Assembly (NCBI RefSeq): GCF_013377995.1
Contig: NZ_CP055305.1
Coordinates: 1,116,001-1,180,000 of the forward strand
Reading direction: 5' to 3'
Length of the DNA: 64,000 nucleotides
From: Mannheimia pernigra
GTDB lineage: Bacteria; Pseudomonadota; Gammaproteobacteria; Enterobacterales; Pasteurellaceae
Part shown: piece by piece, positions 27,601 through 36,202 of the stretch
How the letters are laid out: each line of letters starts with the position of its first letter
Numbering within the stretch: position 1 is the stretch's first letter
Made by a program: the position numbers and the translations under genes
Notes under the pieces: generated by a model
What the model saw: only the letters and a program-made list of their open reading frames with translations
Told to the model about the DNA's origin: nothing
Database searches by the model: none

Positions 27601-30600
27601 AAGTAATGCCAATGCCGCTGCCAGAGAATACGCCCGATTTGGATTTTTCTTCAAAATGTGTTGTTTTAAAGCGATTGATGTCACTACCTATCGTCACATT
27701 ATTGCCGCCTTGAATAATCAGGTCGTTATCGGCTATTGCTTGTAGATTGTGGGCTTCTACATTATTACCTGCGGAAAGAATAATTTCTCCGCCCCCTAAT
27801 TTAGTCCCCACTTTTAAGGTTTGTTGGTCTGTGTCTAGCGAGGTTTTCTTCGAGCTGCCGAAAGCACCACTGCTTTTTATGCGGTGATACTCCGCATAAT
27901 CACTGGAACGTGTCGCACTGCCTAGCATGATGTCATTTTCAGCCAATGCAATCAGTTTCTCTTTAGCTGCTAAATCAGCCCCTTCGGAATAAATATCTCT
28001 AGCAACCAGTGTCACATTGCCATTGCCTCTAATATTAGATACAACCACATCATTCACCGACTCATTGCGATAGTGGTTTCCTCCGCCCATTTTCTCATTA
28101 AAGCCCACCTGTAAAGCGGTCAGATTTAACAGATTTTTTGCAGAAAGATAAGTGCTGCCTTGCCCGTCATTAATGACATCAGCCCCAGATATATCAATGT
28201 TGTTCGTATTAATCTGTAATCTGCCGTCCTTGCCTTTAACGTGGAGTAGTCCTTTGCGGGCAATTGTCGTATCTGTACGTTGGTAGTCTGCCTCGTTCAC
28301 TTTTGTTGTATGGGTGGCGCTACGGTGGGTAAAGTTACCGGCTATATTTAATAAAATGGCTCGGTCTGCTTCAATCGTGCCGCCGATATTCTCAACCTTT
28401 CCACTGATATTGCCAGTAATTGCCCCTGCTTGAATTGTGCCACTGTTACGGATACTGTTGCTGTCAAACTGGACTAATTCACGGCCGGCAACGGTGCCGC
28501 TATTAATAAACTCACCGCCTTTATGGGTAATTTTATTGCCAGAGAGTAGAGTAGCATTACCAGTAATATCGCCTTTTTTCGCCATAGCATACACTTTCGG
28601 TACAAGCACTGTTTCAACCTTACCGTTTGGTAGCTGAACAGACTGATTTTCAAACCAGACAATATCGGTGGTGAGTTTTGCAACTTGGCTTGGCGAAAGG
28701 GTAATGCCTGGGCGTAAGTTGAATTTTTGGGCGAAAGTAACGCCTGCATCCATTAAGTGGCGGTATTGAGTATCAAAGTCTGTATAGTTGCCTACAAATT
28801 GTCTGCCGGTTAAGCGGTTGATCTGCTCACGGATTAAACGTTGCTCGTAAAAACCATCACCAATACGTTTTTGCATTTGGTTTGGCTCGTAACGGAGAGC
28901 ATTAAACATATAGTCAGAACTTAGCCAACGTTTTTTATCCGTAAAATGAGGGTCGGTTTCAATTAATACGCGGCTGCTTGGCTCAGGATTTAGCCGATAA
29001 AGCACGTTTTGTGGAATAGCTAAATTAGGCTGAATGCTACGAACTTCAACATTATTTGCTAAGCTAATTCGCTCTAACTGGCGTGTATTCGGTTTTTTCG
29101 AACTCAAAAAACCAATTTCTCCTGCTAAGTCTTGTGAATGTATAGGTTGTTTTTCACCAGACCACACTTGGGCTGTATTCACATTGTGGTTGCTACTTAA
29201 CGTTAACGGCGTAAAGGCAATATTAGCTTGACTTTCTAATTCACCGAATGCCTGTTTGCCTACGCCAATCAGCTCTTTACCGCCCTCAACCTTGATTTCA
29301 GTGAGAGAAAGACGATGATTTGTGCCTAATTTAAGTCCTTCGGAAGCTTGTTTGTGTGCGTTAAAATTAACATTCTCCTCAACTCGATAAACGTCCATAT
29401 CGAAAGGAGTGTCAATAATCCGTTTATACGTTCCGTAATTTTCCCATTTACGCTGGAAATAGCGCTTAAGACCTCCACGCCATTTATCAAAAGTAAACAC
29501 TTTTTCACCTGTATCAGTAATGCGGTGTAGCCCTTCTTCTCCAATATTTTTAATGTCATTTTCTAATAACATCGCTTTCCCTGACATTACCGTACTACGT
29601 GCATTAGTGAATGATTGGCTGTTAGACTTTAACTCCCCGCCTGCCAAAATTTGCCCTGCAACGGTTTTAGTCACTTTACTTTCATCAACACGGTGATTAT
29701 TGATATGTAATTGCCAAAAATCACGATAATATTTATTTGCTAAATCACCGAGTCTATTACGATTATGCTTTTCTATTCCAGCATCCACTTTATTGATACT
29801 ATCTGCATTTTCTCTTTCCCAATCTTCTAAAGGCTTGATGTGCTCTACATAATAGCTCCATTTTACTTTTTGAGCCCGATAACGTTTACTACTTGAAAAT
29901 CGTAATGGTCGAGAGGGTCTTTTAAATGCACCATCTTCATCAAACCATTCTCTTTCAACAAACCAAGGTTGCTCGGTTAAATCATCAAATGGGAATTTGG
30001 GTTGTGGTGTTGTCGGTGGAGTAGCCCCAAAATAACCCCAAATTGGGCTATCTTTACCATATTGTCCCGCTGGAGTGTAACTACAACTTTCTTTTCCATT
30101 AATGTAATCACAATTTACTTGATTGCGAATCGCTAATGGTGTATCTGGGGTGATTACATCACTAGCTTTTAATACTACTGGCTCTGCACCATCACTTTTA
30201 TAAACTAATTGTCCAGCACGGCTCCAGCCTGCCCAACGCAGTAGTTTCATCGGAATATGTGGGTCGTGATGATTAATACCTGATTTATCGCCATTTAACG
30301 CATTAGTAAATTTTTCGACTAAATTACCTCGTGCATCACGATGCATTGGCACAATATAAGTTTCACTTATCCGTCTATCTTCTAGTTTTGTTACTTCTGT
30401 GGGTTGCCCATCTTGTTGAACGTGTTCAACCTCGAAATGTCTATTGTTGTTGTGAATCTGTTTCACATTTAGTGCAATAGTACCTTCAGATTCAATAAGA
30501 CTGCTGCTATTAAGCAATGAATCTGCCTGACCCTCCGCGCGCTCTTTTGCATTTAACTCCCGACCAAAGGTCATATTACCCACACTAAACAAGGTTGAGC

Positions 30601-33600
30601 CTACTTGGTTATCCGATAAATAATGTGCCGTATCATTGATAATTTCACGACCAGCAATATCTAAATTACCACGAGCAGCCACCACTGCCGATTTAATCAT
30701 TTCATTACCATAATCTTTATCACGGTTTTCAATGATGTCTGCCTGCAGGGCGACATCATCGCCGTAAATTCGTCCATTACCTATATTTAAGAGGTGTCCG
30801 CCTGCTTTCACAAGGGTTTTTGCATTATCTGCTAATCTAATACTGTTAATTAGCCCTTCATTTGTTACATTTCCCTTGGCAGTCAGTCGAGTCAAAGCAC
30901 TACTGATTCGTCCATCAAGTCCGTTGATAATGTGATAAGCATTTAGTGTCACACTTTCATCTGCGTACAAATCGTGTTGATTAGTTAGATTGCCCAAAGT
31001 CGTAATTGAAAGGCTATTTTTAGCATTAATATGCTTACCCGTTACAAAATCTTTTTGCTGAGTAAGCAGGATATCGCGTCCTTCAATATGCCCATTCGTT
31101 GTCATCTCATTTGCAAAAATCGACAAAAAATTGACCGCTTGTAAGCGTCCATCTTGATTATTAACCAGTAAACCCTCTCCTTTAATTGCCAGATCCTGTT
31201 CGCCTGTGATCTTCCCTTGCTGATTGTTCAACACATCTTGAATGTTAAAACGACTGCGTACACGGCTATGAATTTGACCTTGTTGGTTATCAACCCTTTT
31301 TGCAGAAATATCCAATACAGAGGCTAACACACCCTGTGTCATTATTTCTGATGATGATTGAGTATGACGGTTATCTAGTTTTTCAGTATGAATCGTTAGC
31401 TCATTACCACTTTCAATTAATGAGCCTGTGCTTCCTACTTTTTGGTTGTTAATTTCTTTTGTGATATTTAAGGTCAGTTTATCTTTTGTGCGAACCTCGC
31501 CATCACTGTTATCCAACTGATTAGCGTTAATTGCCATTTCACCTAATCCGTGAATTTTACCGTTATTTTTGTTATTAATTAGTCCTGTAATCTGTAACTT
31601 GCCTTGATTTTCTGCATAAATCACCCCTTCATAGTTGGTGATCGTCCCTGCCTCCATTTTGAGGCTATCTTGACTAATTATTTTCCCTTGTTGGTTATCT
31701 AATGCGTGTTGTTGTAAATCAAGATGAAGTAAACCTTGTTCGTTATAAACTATACCTTGTTGATTATTTAATCCATCAGCAAGAATATAAGTAGCCTGTT
31801 TCGCCGTGATATTACCTTGAATATTATTGATTTTTTCAACCATTTTGAGTAATACGTTGCCTTTTATTGCTCCAATATTTCCCGTTTGGTTGTTTAAGTG
31901 ATGAGATTTGATTTCAAGCCTATCATTCGCCTTTATTTGACCTTTTTGGTTATTTAAAGTGTCTTTAGCGTCAATATTCAGTGAGAGGTGGGCTTGCAGT
32001 AGGCCAGATTGGTTATCTACGGATTGTGCACTGATCGAGGTTGTCTCAGCATTCATTCTGCCTTTTACATTGCTAAGATGCTGGCTTACGATTGCCTTTT
32101 GTGAGGCGAGAGAGGCAAGCACACCAGCGTCATTACCAATAGATTGTGCATTAATAGTTTGGCTATTTCGGCTAAGCACATAGCCCTCTCTATTTAAGAG
32201 TTGCTGTGTGTTTAGTGCTAATTGCCCCAACGAGATAATACCTTTTATTTGTGGTACTTGTGAGTCAGTTTTAGTTTGCTGGTTATTTAAATGGCCTTGA
32301 TGTGTGTTAATCACCATATCTTGACGACTCTGAATTAAACCTGCTTGGTTATTAAGTTCGCTACTTTGAATGGTCAAGTTTGCACCTGCACTTAATTTAC
32401 CTTGTTGGTTTATTAATGAGTGTTGCTGAGTGTCAATCTTCAAATCGCCTTGTTCAGCCATTAGCACAGCATCACGATTATTCAACTGTTTACTACGAAT
32501 AACCGCATTCTGTTTTGCCACAATTTCAGCATGCTGATTGTCTAAGTTCCCCGCTGTAGTAATATAGACATTTTTTCCACTCAATTGGCTTTGTTGAGTT
32601 GAATAAGTTTCTCCATCCACTTTAACATTTAATGACTGCTCAGCTTTTACTACACCGTTTTTTTGGTAAAGATTACTGATAGTTGCAGTAATATTATGCT
32701 TAGAGGCAATCGCGCCTTCATTGTTACGGACTGTGCCCGCATTTAAGTTTAAATCGGAACCTGAAGAAATGACCCCTTGCTGATTAAATAGCGCAGCTGA
32801 GCCTAGCTGAATACTCGCTTGCTGTGCTGATTGCAGATAGCCTTGTTGATTATTTAGCTCTCCTGCAGCAATCTTTAAGGTTTGTTGGCTTATAATCGTG
32901 GCTAAAGTGTTGTTGATAGAGTGATGATGAGTATTGAGGTTCACACCTGTTTTTCCTTGCACGACCCCTTGTTGATTATTTAACGCACCACTCTCAACAC
33001 TAACGGTTTGCCCTGAAACGATTTTACCTTGCTGATTATTCATGCTTTGTTGCTGCGTATTAATGCTTAGATGACCTTGCTCTGCTAATAATAAACTTTG
33101 CTGATTATTCAAGCCTTGGCTTTTCACGTTCAAATGATGAGTCGCTGAAATCTCGCTATTCGTATTGACAAGACTACGAGTAATCGCAAGTGTGACATTA
33201 TCCGCTGTAATCACACTTTGCTGTGTAGAGTCTAATTGACCTGCATTGATGATTAATTCTCTTGCACCTATTTTGCCTGTTTGTTGTTGTAAACTACCTA
33301 TTATTGAAATATTCGCATTTGATTTTGCTGAAATAATGCCACGATCATTTTTAACGGACTGTGCAATAAACTGGATACCTTGATTAGTTTTCATCAAACC
33401 CTGAGTATTATTTACCGCCAATACATTCATCTTTAAATGATGTTGGCTTGCAATATAACCTTGCTGATTAGCTACATTACCGCTATTAAGCGTTAGATTG
33501 CCAAGTGCAATAATGCCTTTATTCGGAGAAAGGGTATTATCATTTGTCAGTTTTTGGGTATGCGTATTCAACACAATGTTATTTTCACTATGAATTGCAC

Positions 33601-36133
33601 CTGTTGTATTATCTATTTCACCACTATTAATAGTGATCTCTGATTTGGCGAGAAGCTTGCCTGATTTGTTCGTCAATTTTTGCTTAGCAGTATTGATCAT
33701 AATCGCATCTTGCTGACTTGCGATCTCGCCACCCGTGTTGTCAAGTTGCTGGCTTGAAATGACGATATTTTGTTTATTTGCTTGAATGAGGCTATTTAAG
33801 TTTTCTAGCTGATTAGCCACATTTAATGCAATGCTGTCTGCAATAATTTGACTCTTATCGATACTTTTAATCTGTTGAGAGGTAACATTTATATGCTCTG
33901 CCTCAATAACCCCATTTTGCTGACGTAAATTCCCTAAAAGGGCAATCTCTGCGTGCTTATTCGCTTTGATTTTACCGCCGCTATTGATAATATTCGCACT
34001 ATGTAAAGTTAAATTTTGTTGGGTATAAATTAGACCTTGTTGACTATCAATATCCGCCGTGTTTAGATGTTGCTTACCACCACTGACAATCCGCCCTTGT
34101 TGATTAGCTATATTGGCTGAGCGAATATCAAGCGTACCCCGTGCCACAATCCCTTTATCTTGAGTGTCTGTTAAAGTTTGTTTATTAGATAAGGCTTGTT
34201 CCTGCGTATGAATAGCAATATTGTGATGAGATTGAATTAAACCACGCTCATTAAGTAGCTCACCAGAGGTTATCGTGAGATTTTGATTCGATAGCAATAT
34301 ACCATCGCTTGAATCAACCTTGCCCTTGCCTGCATAAATATCAAGTCTGCCATTTGCCAATAAACGGCCTTGTTGGTTATTCAGCCCATTCGCTTTAATG
34401 GTTAAATTACCTTGGGTTTTAAAGGTGCCTCCGTTATTTTGTAACGTATCAGCCACGTCTAGCGTTAATTCATCTGTGCCAGTTTGTTCCCAAGTAGCAT
34501 TTTGGGTATTAAGAGAACGTTGCTTGGTCTTAATGCTTTCTGCTTTTAAGTAGCTGTGTTGGGTTTCCAGTGCTGTTGGTGTGGTTAAGGTTAAATCCTG
34601 ACGTGCCATCACAACTGATTGATTGGCTTGAATAGGACCTTGAGATGCCGTGACATTGATTGAATAAGCCGATGTGTGGCTGTTATCTAAATGGGCGTCT
34701 GAGCTAGAGATATTAAGTTTACCCGAGGCAATGTTTTTGCCTTGTAAAGTGGTTGTGCCTGAAGTGGTAATGGAAATATGCTTACCCTGTGTAGATGTAT
34801 GTTCAAGCGTACGCACTTCACCCTGTGCACTATCTTGTACATCAACACCTGCCGCGATAAGTGAACGCGTTGACGCAGTGAGGGTGGGGGTTTTATAGGT
34901 GATATTGCCTTTTGCCACGGTTTCACCGTGTTGGGTAATGCCTTGTTGTGCCGTTTTATGAATGTGACCTGCACGTGCAACAATTGAGCCATCTTGCCGA
35001 ATGTCCGCAAGGGTATTGAGCGTAATATCCCCTTGGCGGTTCTCCATTTTGCCACGGTTTTCAATCCCTTGACTGGCGGTAAGTAGCATCGGTTTAGCTG
35101 CATTAAGTGTACCGGTATTGACAATTCGCCCTTGGCTATCAATTTGCAGGGTGTCGGCACTCGCACCAATATGCCCCGCATTACGTACACCCACGCCATT
35201 TTCCGTGCCGATAAGATGAATTTTGCCCGAGTACATTCCGCCCAACTCACCCACGTCAATCGCCCATTGTGGCTTAGCCTCTTCTGCAAGCGGTTGTTTT
35301 GTGTGGACAATTTGCAAATTTTTGTCGTTTTCTGACCGCTTGATGGTATTTTTACCCGTGATAACGTTAGTCTCTTTTTTCGACCAAATGCCTGCATTAA
35401 CCTCGGCTTCTCGGGCGAGAATTTCAGTGTAATCCACACGGCTATTATCCATTCCTTTGCCTGAGACGCTTACCTTGCCTTTTTCCACCACAAAACTTTC
35501 AAGGTTGCCACTCACAATCTGTGGCTTGCCTGTGGTAAAGGTTGCTCGGTTTGAATGGATAATGCCGCAGCCCTCACAATGTAAGCCTGACGGGTTGGCA
35601 ATAATCACCTCCGCCTTTTTACCTGCCACTTCCACATAGCCTTTTAACACAGAAGGGTCGGACGAATTCACCTCATTTAAAATCACTTTCGCCTCACCGC
35701 GTGCCAGGTAAGGGTTGCCGGTAATATAGCCTGCCAATTGAGTTTGAGTGTGTGTGTGGCTGTTGTTGAGAATCGCCCCTCGGGTATCGACATCGAATTT
35801 TGAATATTTATTATGCGAAAGCCCTTTATCGTTTGGGGTTTGGATATTGATTTGAGGCAGACCATTTGCGGTTTGCAGAATAATGGGTTGCTCACTTTTA
35901 GGGGCGGATTTATCCGCTTGAATAATGAGATTCGCCAGCGCTGAATCTGAAAATGCCACAAAGCCCAAGGCACAAAATAGGCTAAAGACAAGCGGTCGGA
36001 TATGGGCAAAAAGTTGCAAAAACGTGGAAGGGGATTTTTCAGTTGATTTACCCTCAGACTTTGCGAGTTCAGAGGTCACCACTACGCGCTGTAAGGTTTT
36101 GCTGAAAATCACACGAAAGCATTGTTTGTTCAT
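24653..36133 (-). CDS. cdiA: CdiA-like contact-dependent inhibition effector, EndoU-like tip
   Basis: 3,826 residues. The ATG at 36133 follows AAAGGAATTG. Order: extended signal peptide region (1-45), hydrophobic core and cleavage after FSDSALA (about residue 67), TPS secretion domain (about 70-320, with NPYLARGEAKVILNEV and NPSGL), about 1,500 residues of FHA-type repeats (LNNQQGKI), a non-repetitive centre (about 1,900-2,210, candidate receptor-binding region), a conserved segment (ETDPHFTDKKRWLSSDYM), a second FHA region, the pretoxin block, VENN at 3,549 and a 278-residue tip. The tip ends in GGGHKFG...FPVHWGEKKI...IITAFP, an EndoU RNase signature. The frame is intact; it is secreted by the adjacent CdiB. 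Confidence 0.9.
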   Translation of the reverse strand: MNKQCFRVIFSKTLQRVVVTSELAKSEGKSTEKSPSTFLQLFAHIRPLVFSLFCALGFVAFSDSALANLIIQADKSAPKSEQPIILQTANGLPQINIQTPNDKGLSHNKYSKFDVDTRGAILNNSHTHTQTQLAGYITGNPYLARGEAKVILNEVNSSDPSVLKGYVEVAGKKAEVIIANPSGLHCEGCGIIHSNRATFTTGKPQIVSGNLESFVVEKGKVSVSGKGMDNSRVDYTEILAREAEVNAGIWSKKETNVITGKNTIKRSENDKNLQIVHTKQPLAEEAKPQWAIDVGELGGMYSGKIHLIGTENGVGVRNAGHIGASADTLQIDSQGRIVNTGTLNAAKPMLLTASQGIENRGKMENRQGDITLNTLADIRQDGSIVARAGHIHKTAQQGITQHGETVAKGNITYKTPTLTASTRSLIAAGVDVQDSAQGEVRTLEHTSTQGKHISITTSGTTTLQGKNIASGKLNISSSDAHLDNSHTSAYSINVTASQGPIQANQSVVMARQDLTLTTPTALETQHSYLKAESIKTKQRSLNTQNATWEQTGTDELTLDVADTLQNNGGTFKTQGNLTIKANGLNNQQGRLLANGRLDIYAGKGKVDSSDGILLSNQNLTITSGELLNERGLIQSHHNIAIHTQEQALSNKQTLTDTQDKGIVARGTLDIRSANIANQQGRIVSGGKQHLNTADIDSQQGLIYTQQNLTLHSANIINSGGKIKANKHAEIALLGNLRQQNGVIEAEHINVTSQQIKSIDKSQIIADSIALNVANQLENLNSLIQANKQNIVISSQQLDNTGGEIASQQDAIMINTAKQKLTNKSGKLLAKSEITINSGEIDNTTGAIHSENNIVLNTHTQKLTNDNTLSPNKGIIALGNLTLNSGNVANQQGYIASQHHLKMNVLAVNNTQGLMKTNQGIQFIAQSVKNDRGIISAKSNANISIIGSLQQQTGKIGARELIINAGQLDSTQQSVITADNVTLAITRSLVNTNSEISATHHLNVKSQGLNNQQSLLLAEQGHLSINTQQQSMNNQQGKIVSGQTVSVESGALNNQQGVVQGKTGVNLNTHHHSINNTLATIISQQTLKIAAGELNNQQGYLQSAQQASIQLGSAALFNQQGVISSGSDLNLNAGTVRNNEGAIASKHNITATISNLYQKNGVVKAEQSLNVKVDGETYSTQQSQLSGKNVYITTAGNLDNQHAEIVAKQNAVIRSKQLNNRDAVLMAEQGDLKIDTQQHSLINQQGKLSAGANLTIQSSELNNQAGLIQSRQDMVINTHQGHLNNQQTKTDSQVPQIKGIISLGQLALNTQQLLNREGYVLSRNSQTINAQSIGNDAGVLASLASQKAIVSQHLSNVKGRMNAETTSISAQSVDNQSGLLQAHLSLNIDAKDTLNNQKGQIKANDRLEIKSHHLNNQTGNIGAIKGNVLLKMVEKINNIQGNITAKQATYILADGLNNQQGIVYNEQGLLHLDLQQHALDNQQGKIISQDSLKMEAGTITNYEGVIYAENQGKLQITGLINNKNNGKIHGLGEMAINANQLDNSDGEVRTKDKLTLNITKEINNQKVGSTGSLIESGNELTIHTEKLDNRHTQSSSEIMTQGVLASVLDISAKRVDNQQGQIHSRVRSRFNIQDVLNNQQGKITGEQDLAIKGEGLLVNNQDGRLQAVNFLSIFANEMTTNGHIEGRDILLTQQKDFVTGKHINAKNSLSITTLGNLTNQHDLYADESVTLNAYHIINGLDGRISSALTRLTAKGNVTNEGLINSIRLADNAKTLVKAGGHLLNIGNGRIYGDDVALQADIIENRDKDYGNEMIKSAVVAARGNLDIAGREIINDTAHYLSDNQVGSTLFSVGNMTFGRELNAKERAEGQADSLLNSSSLIESEGTIALNVKQIHNNNRHFEVEHVQQDGQPTEVTKLEDRRISETYIVPMHRDARGNLVEKFTNALNGDKSGINHHDPHIPMKLLRWAGWSRAGQLVYKSDGAEPVVLKASDVITPDTPLAIRNQVNCDYINGKESCSYTPAGQYGKDSPIWGYFGATPPTTPQPKFPFDDLTEQPWFVEREWFDEDGAFKRPSRPLRFSSSKRYRAQKVKWSYYVEHIKPLEDWERENADSINKVDAGIEKHNRNRLGDLANKYYRDFWQLHINNHRVDESKVTKTVAGQILAGGELKSNSQSFTNARSTVMSGKAMLLENDIKNIGEEGLHRITDTGEKVFTFDKWRGGLKRYFQRKWENYGTYKRIIDTPFDMDVYRVEENVNFNAHKQASEGLKLGTNHRLSLTEIKVEGGKELIGVGKQAFGELESQANIAFTPLTLSSNHNVNTAQVWSGEKQPIHSQDLAGEIGFLSSKKPNTRQLERISLANNVEVRSIQPNLAIPQNVLYRLNPEPSSRVLIETDPHFTDKKRWLSSDYMFNALRYEPNQMQKRIGDGFYEQRLIREQINRLTGRQFVGNYTDFDTQYRHLMDAGVTFAQKFNLRPGITLSPSQVAKLTTDIVWFENQSVQLPNGKVETVLVPKVYAMAKKGDITGNATLLSGNKITHKGGEFINSGTVAGRELVQFDSNSIRNSGTIQAGAITGNISGKVENIGGTIEADRAILLNIAGNFTHRSATHTTKVNEADYQRTDTTIARKGLLHVKGKDGRLQINTNNIDISGADVINDGQGSTYLSAKNLLNLTALQVGFNEKMGGGNHYRNESVNDVVVSNIRGNGNVTLVARDIYSEGADLAAKEKLIALAENDIMLGSATRSSDYAEYHRIKSSGAFGSSKKTSLDTDQQTLKVGTKLGGGEIILSAGNNVEAHNLQAIADNDLIIQGGNNVTIGSDINRFKTTHFEEKSKSGVFSGSGIGITFGKKSETHEHEIEGWQGSAARSTLGSLNGNITVSAGNHAQLAGVDAIVSKELGKQILVEGKSTYIGASKDTLSSKERHEQKQSGLSITFSSAVTDGVMAVRQALNRAEKVQDERLSNVLKVKAANEAYETLQHATKVIDALKSNGDSVEKQANSEAKISVSIGSNQSVSTSHTQQTTHKGSELNAGKAIVRTTEGDNIIVGSIINATHTELEGNNVNLLGTTNSQTNRSDNKSNRWNVGFFVGKSQGATGFGVEGAVNVGKGHSNSDSTVQNQTEINSDSLKIKAKETTTLKGAVANVKHLSLDTKNLHIESVQDTEKYDSKQTQGGVSGSVAIYGSGWGLSSQASQNKAKVNYAQVNQQSGFNIQENANINVQENTHIKGGMINAQGDKANHQMTTSTLTTEEIENRSDVKVSSVSVSMSSEMSKIATSAMGAALSALGNMSESERSQTKAAISDNINLTITDSEAQKQKTGKTAQEILQSLNRDTENANQAVKKADLSAIQEKQETAQVIGELSQSWTNRLVQPHLEEANKKRQEAEKIEKSDPLKSAQLKAEAQAIEAEYGLGSNLQMGIRAATAALQRLATGNANQAAVGLLSPYANKLIKEQTGDNTEANLIAHTVLGAVEAHITGNNATAGALGAFTAEAAAPYLIQALYNTDNAENLTDSQKQNIANLSQIAAGLASGVTGDSTADFISGAEIGKRAVENNYLSADKAKERFEIENRIKLGIATEVDLARKQVLDTEDIANDQKVITACKSDITSNGCQNAVAEALVIQQGYHKGYPNETWRNYSNILVSDYHKFNELLYDKTGVALDFEQRAKLVAKGKGISVEEARDLVISLDRFHMVLGATGYPAGKIVSTKISSLTDARKNMASLVNTQRAKHMLYGDETGGGHKFGLMRIFNEKSKFPVHWGEKKILDAVSNVATDPSLKWIQQTGTQGSLYTKKGVPSRFKVEGYIDGVKIRVIVEPAGEGIITAFPIK
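25334..25342 (-). other. Uptake signal at the toxin entry junction of cdiA
   Basis: ACCGCTTGT (minus strand) encodes Thr-Ala-Cys of VITACKSD, the first Cys of the entry region 50 residues after VENN. The same 9-mer is the join point of cassettes C, E and G (17804, 13285, 21334). Confidence 0.8.
25487..26948 (-). repeat. Pretoxin block, parental copy in cdiA
   Basis: About 1.46 kb from LLGTTNSQ to VENN, present in three further copies in cassettes A, B and D, the first of which has an internal deletion. Confidence 0.85.
35988..35997 (-). other. Uptake signal inside the cdiA signal peptide codons
   Basis: GACCGCTTGT on the minus strand codes for the Arg-Pro-Leu-Val just before the hydrophobic core (AHIRPLVFSLF). 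The orphan cassettes break at this same RPL position (EKRPLGTT or EKRPLVDF). Confidence 0.8.
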
Positions 36134-36202
36134 ATTCAATTCCTTTATGTTGTAGAAATAGTGGGTAAATCCACCCTACGAGAAATATAAAACCCTATGT
36201 CA

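Noticed and set aside
24653..36133. Tandem repeats inside cdiA as a CRISPR or satellite
   Set aside because: The repeats are degenerate 20-60-base units coding for LNNQQG-type FHA beta-helix rungs; there are no constant direct repeats with unique spacers.
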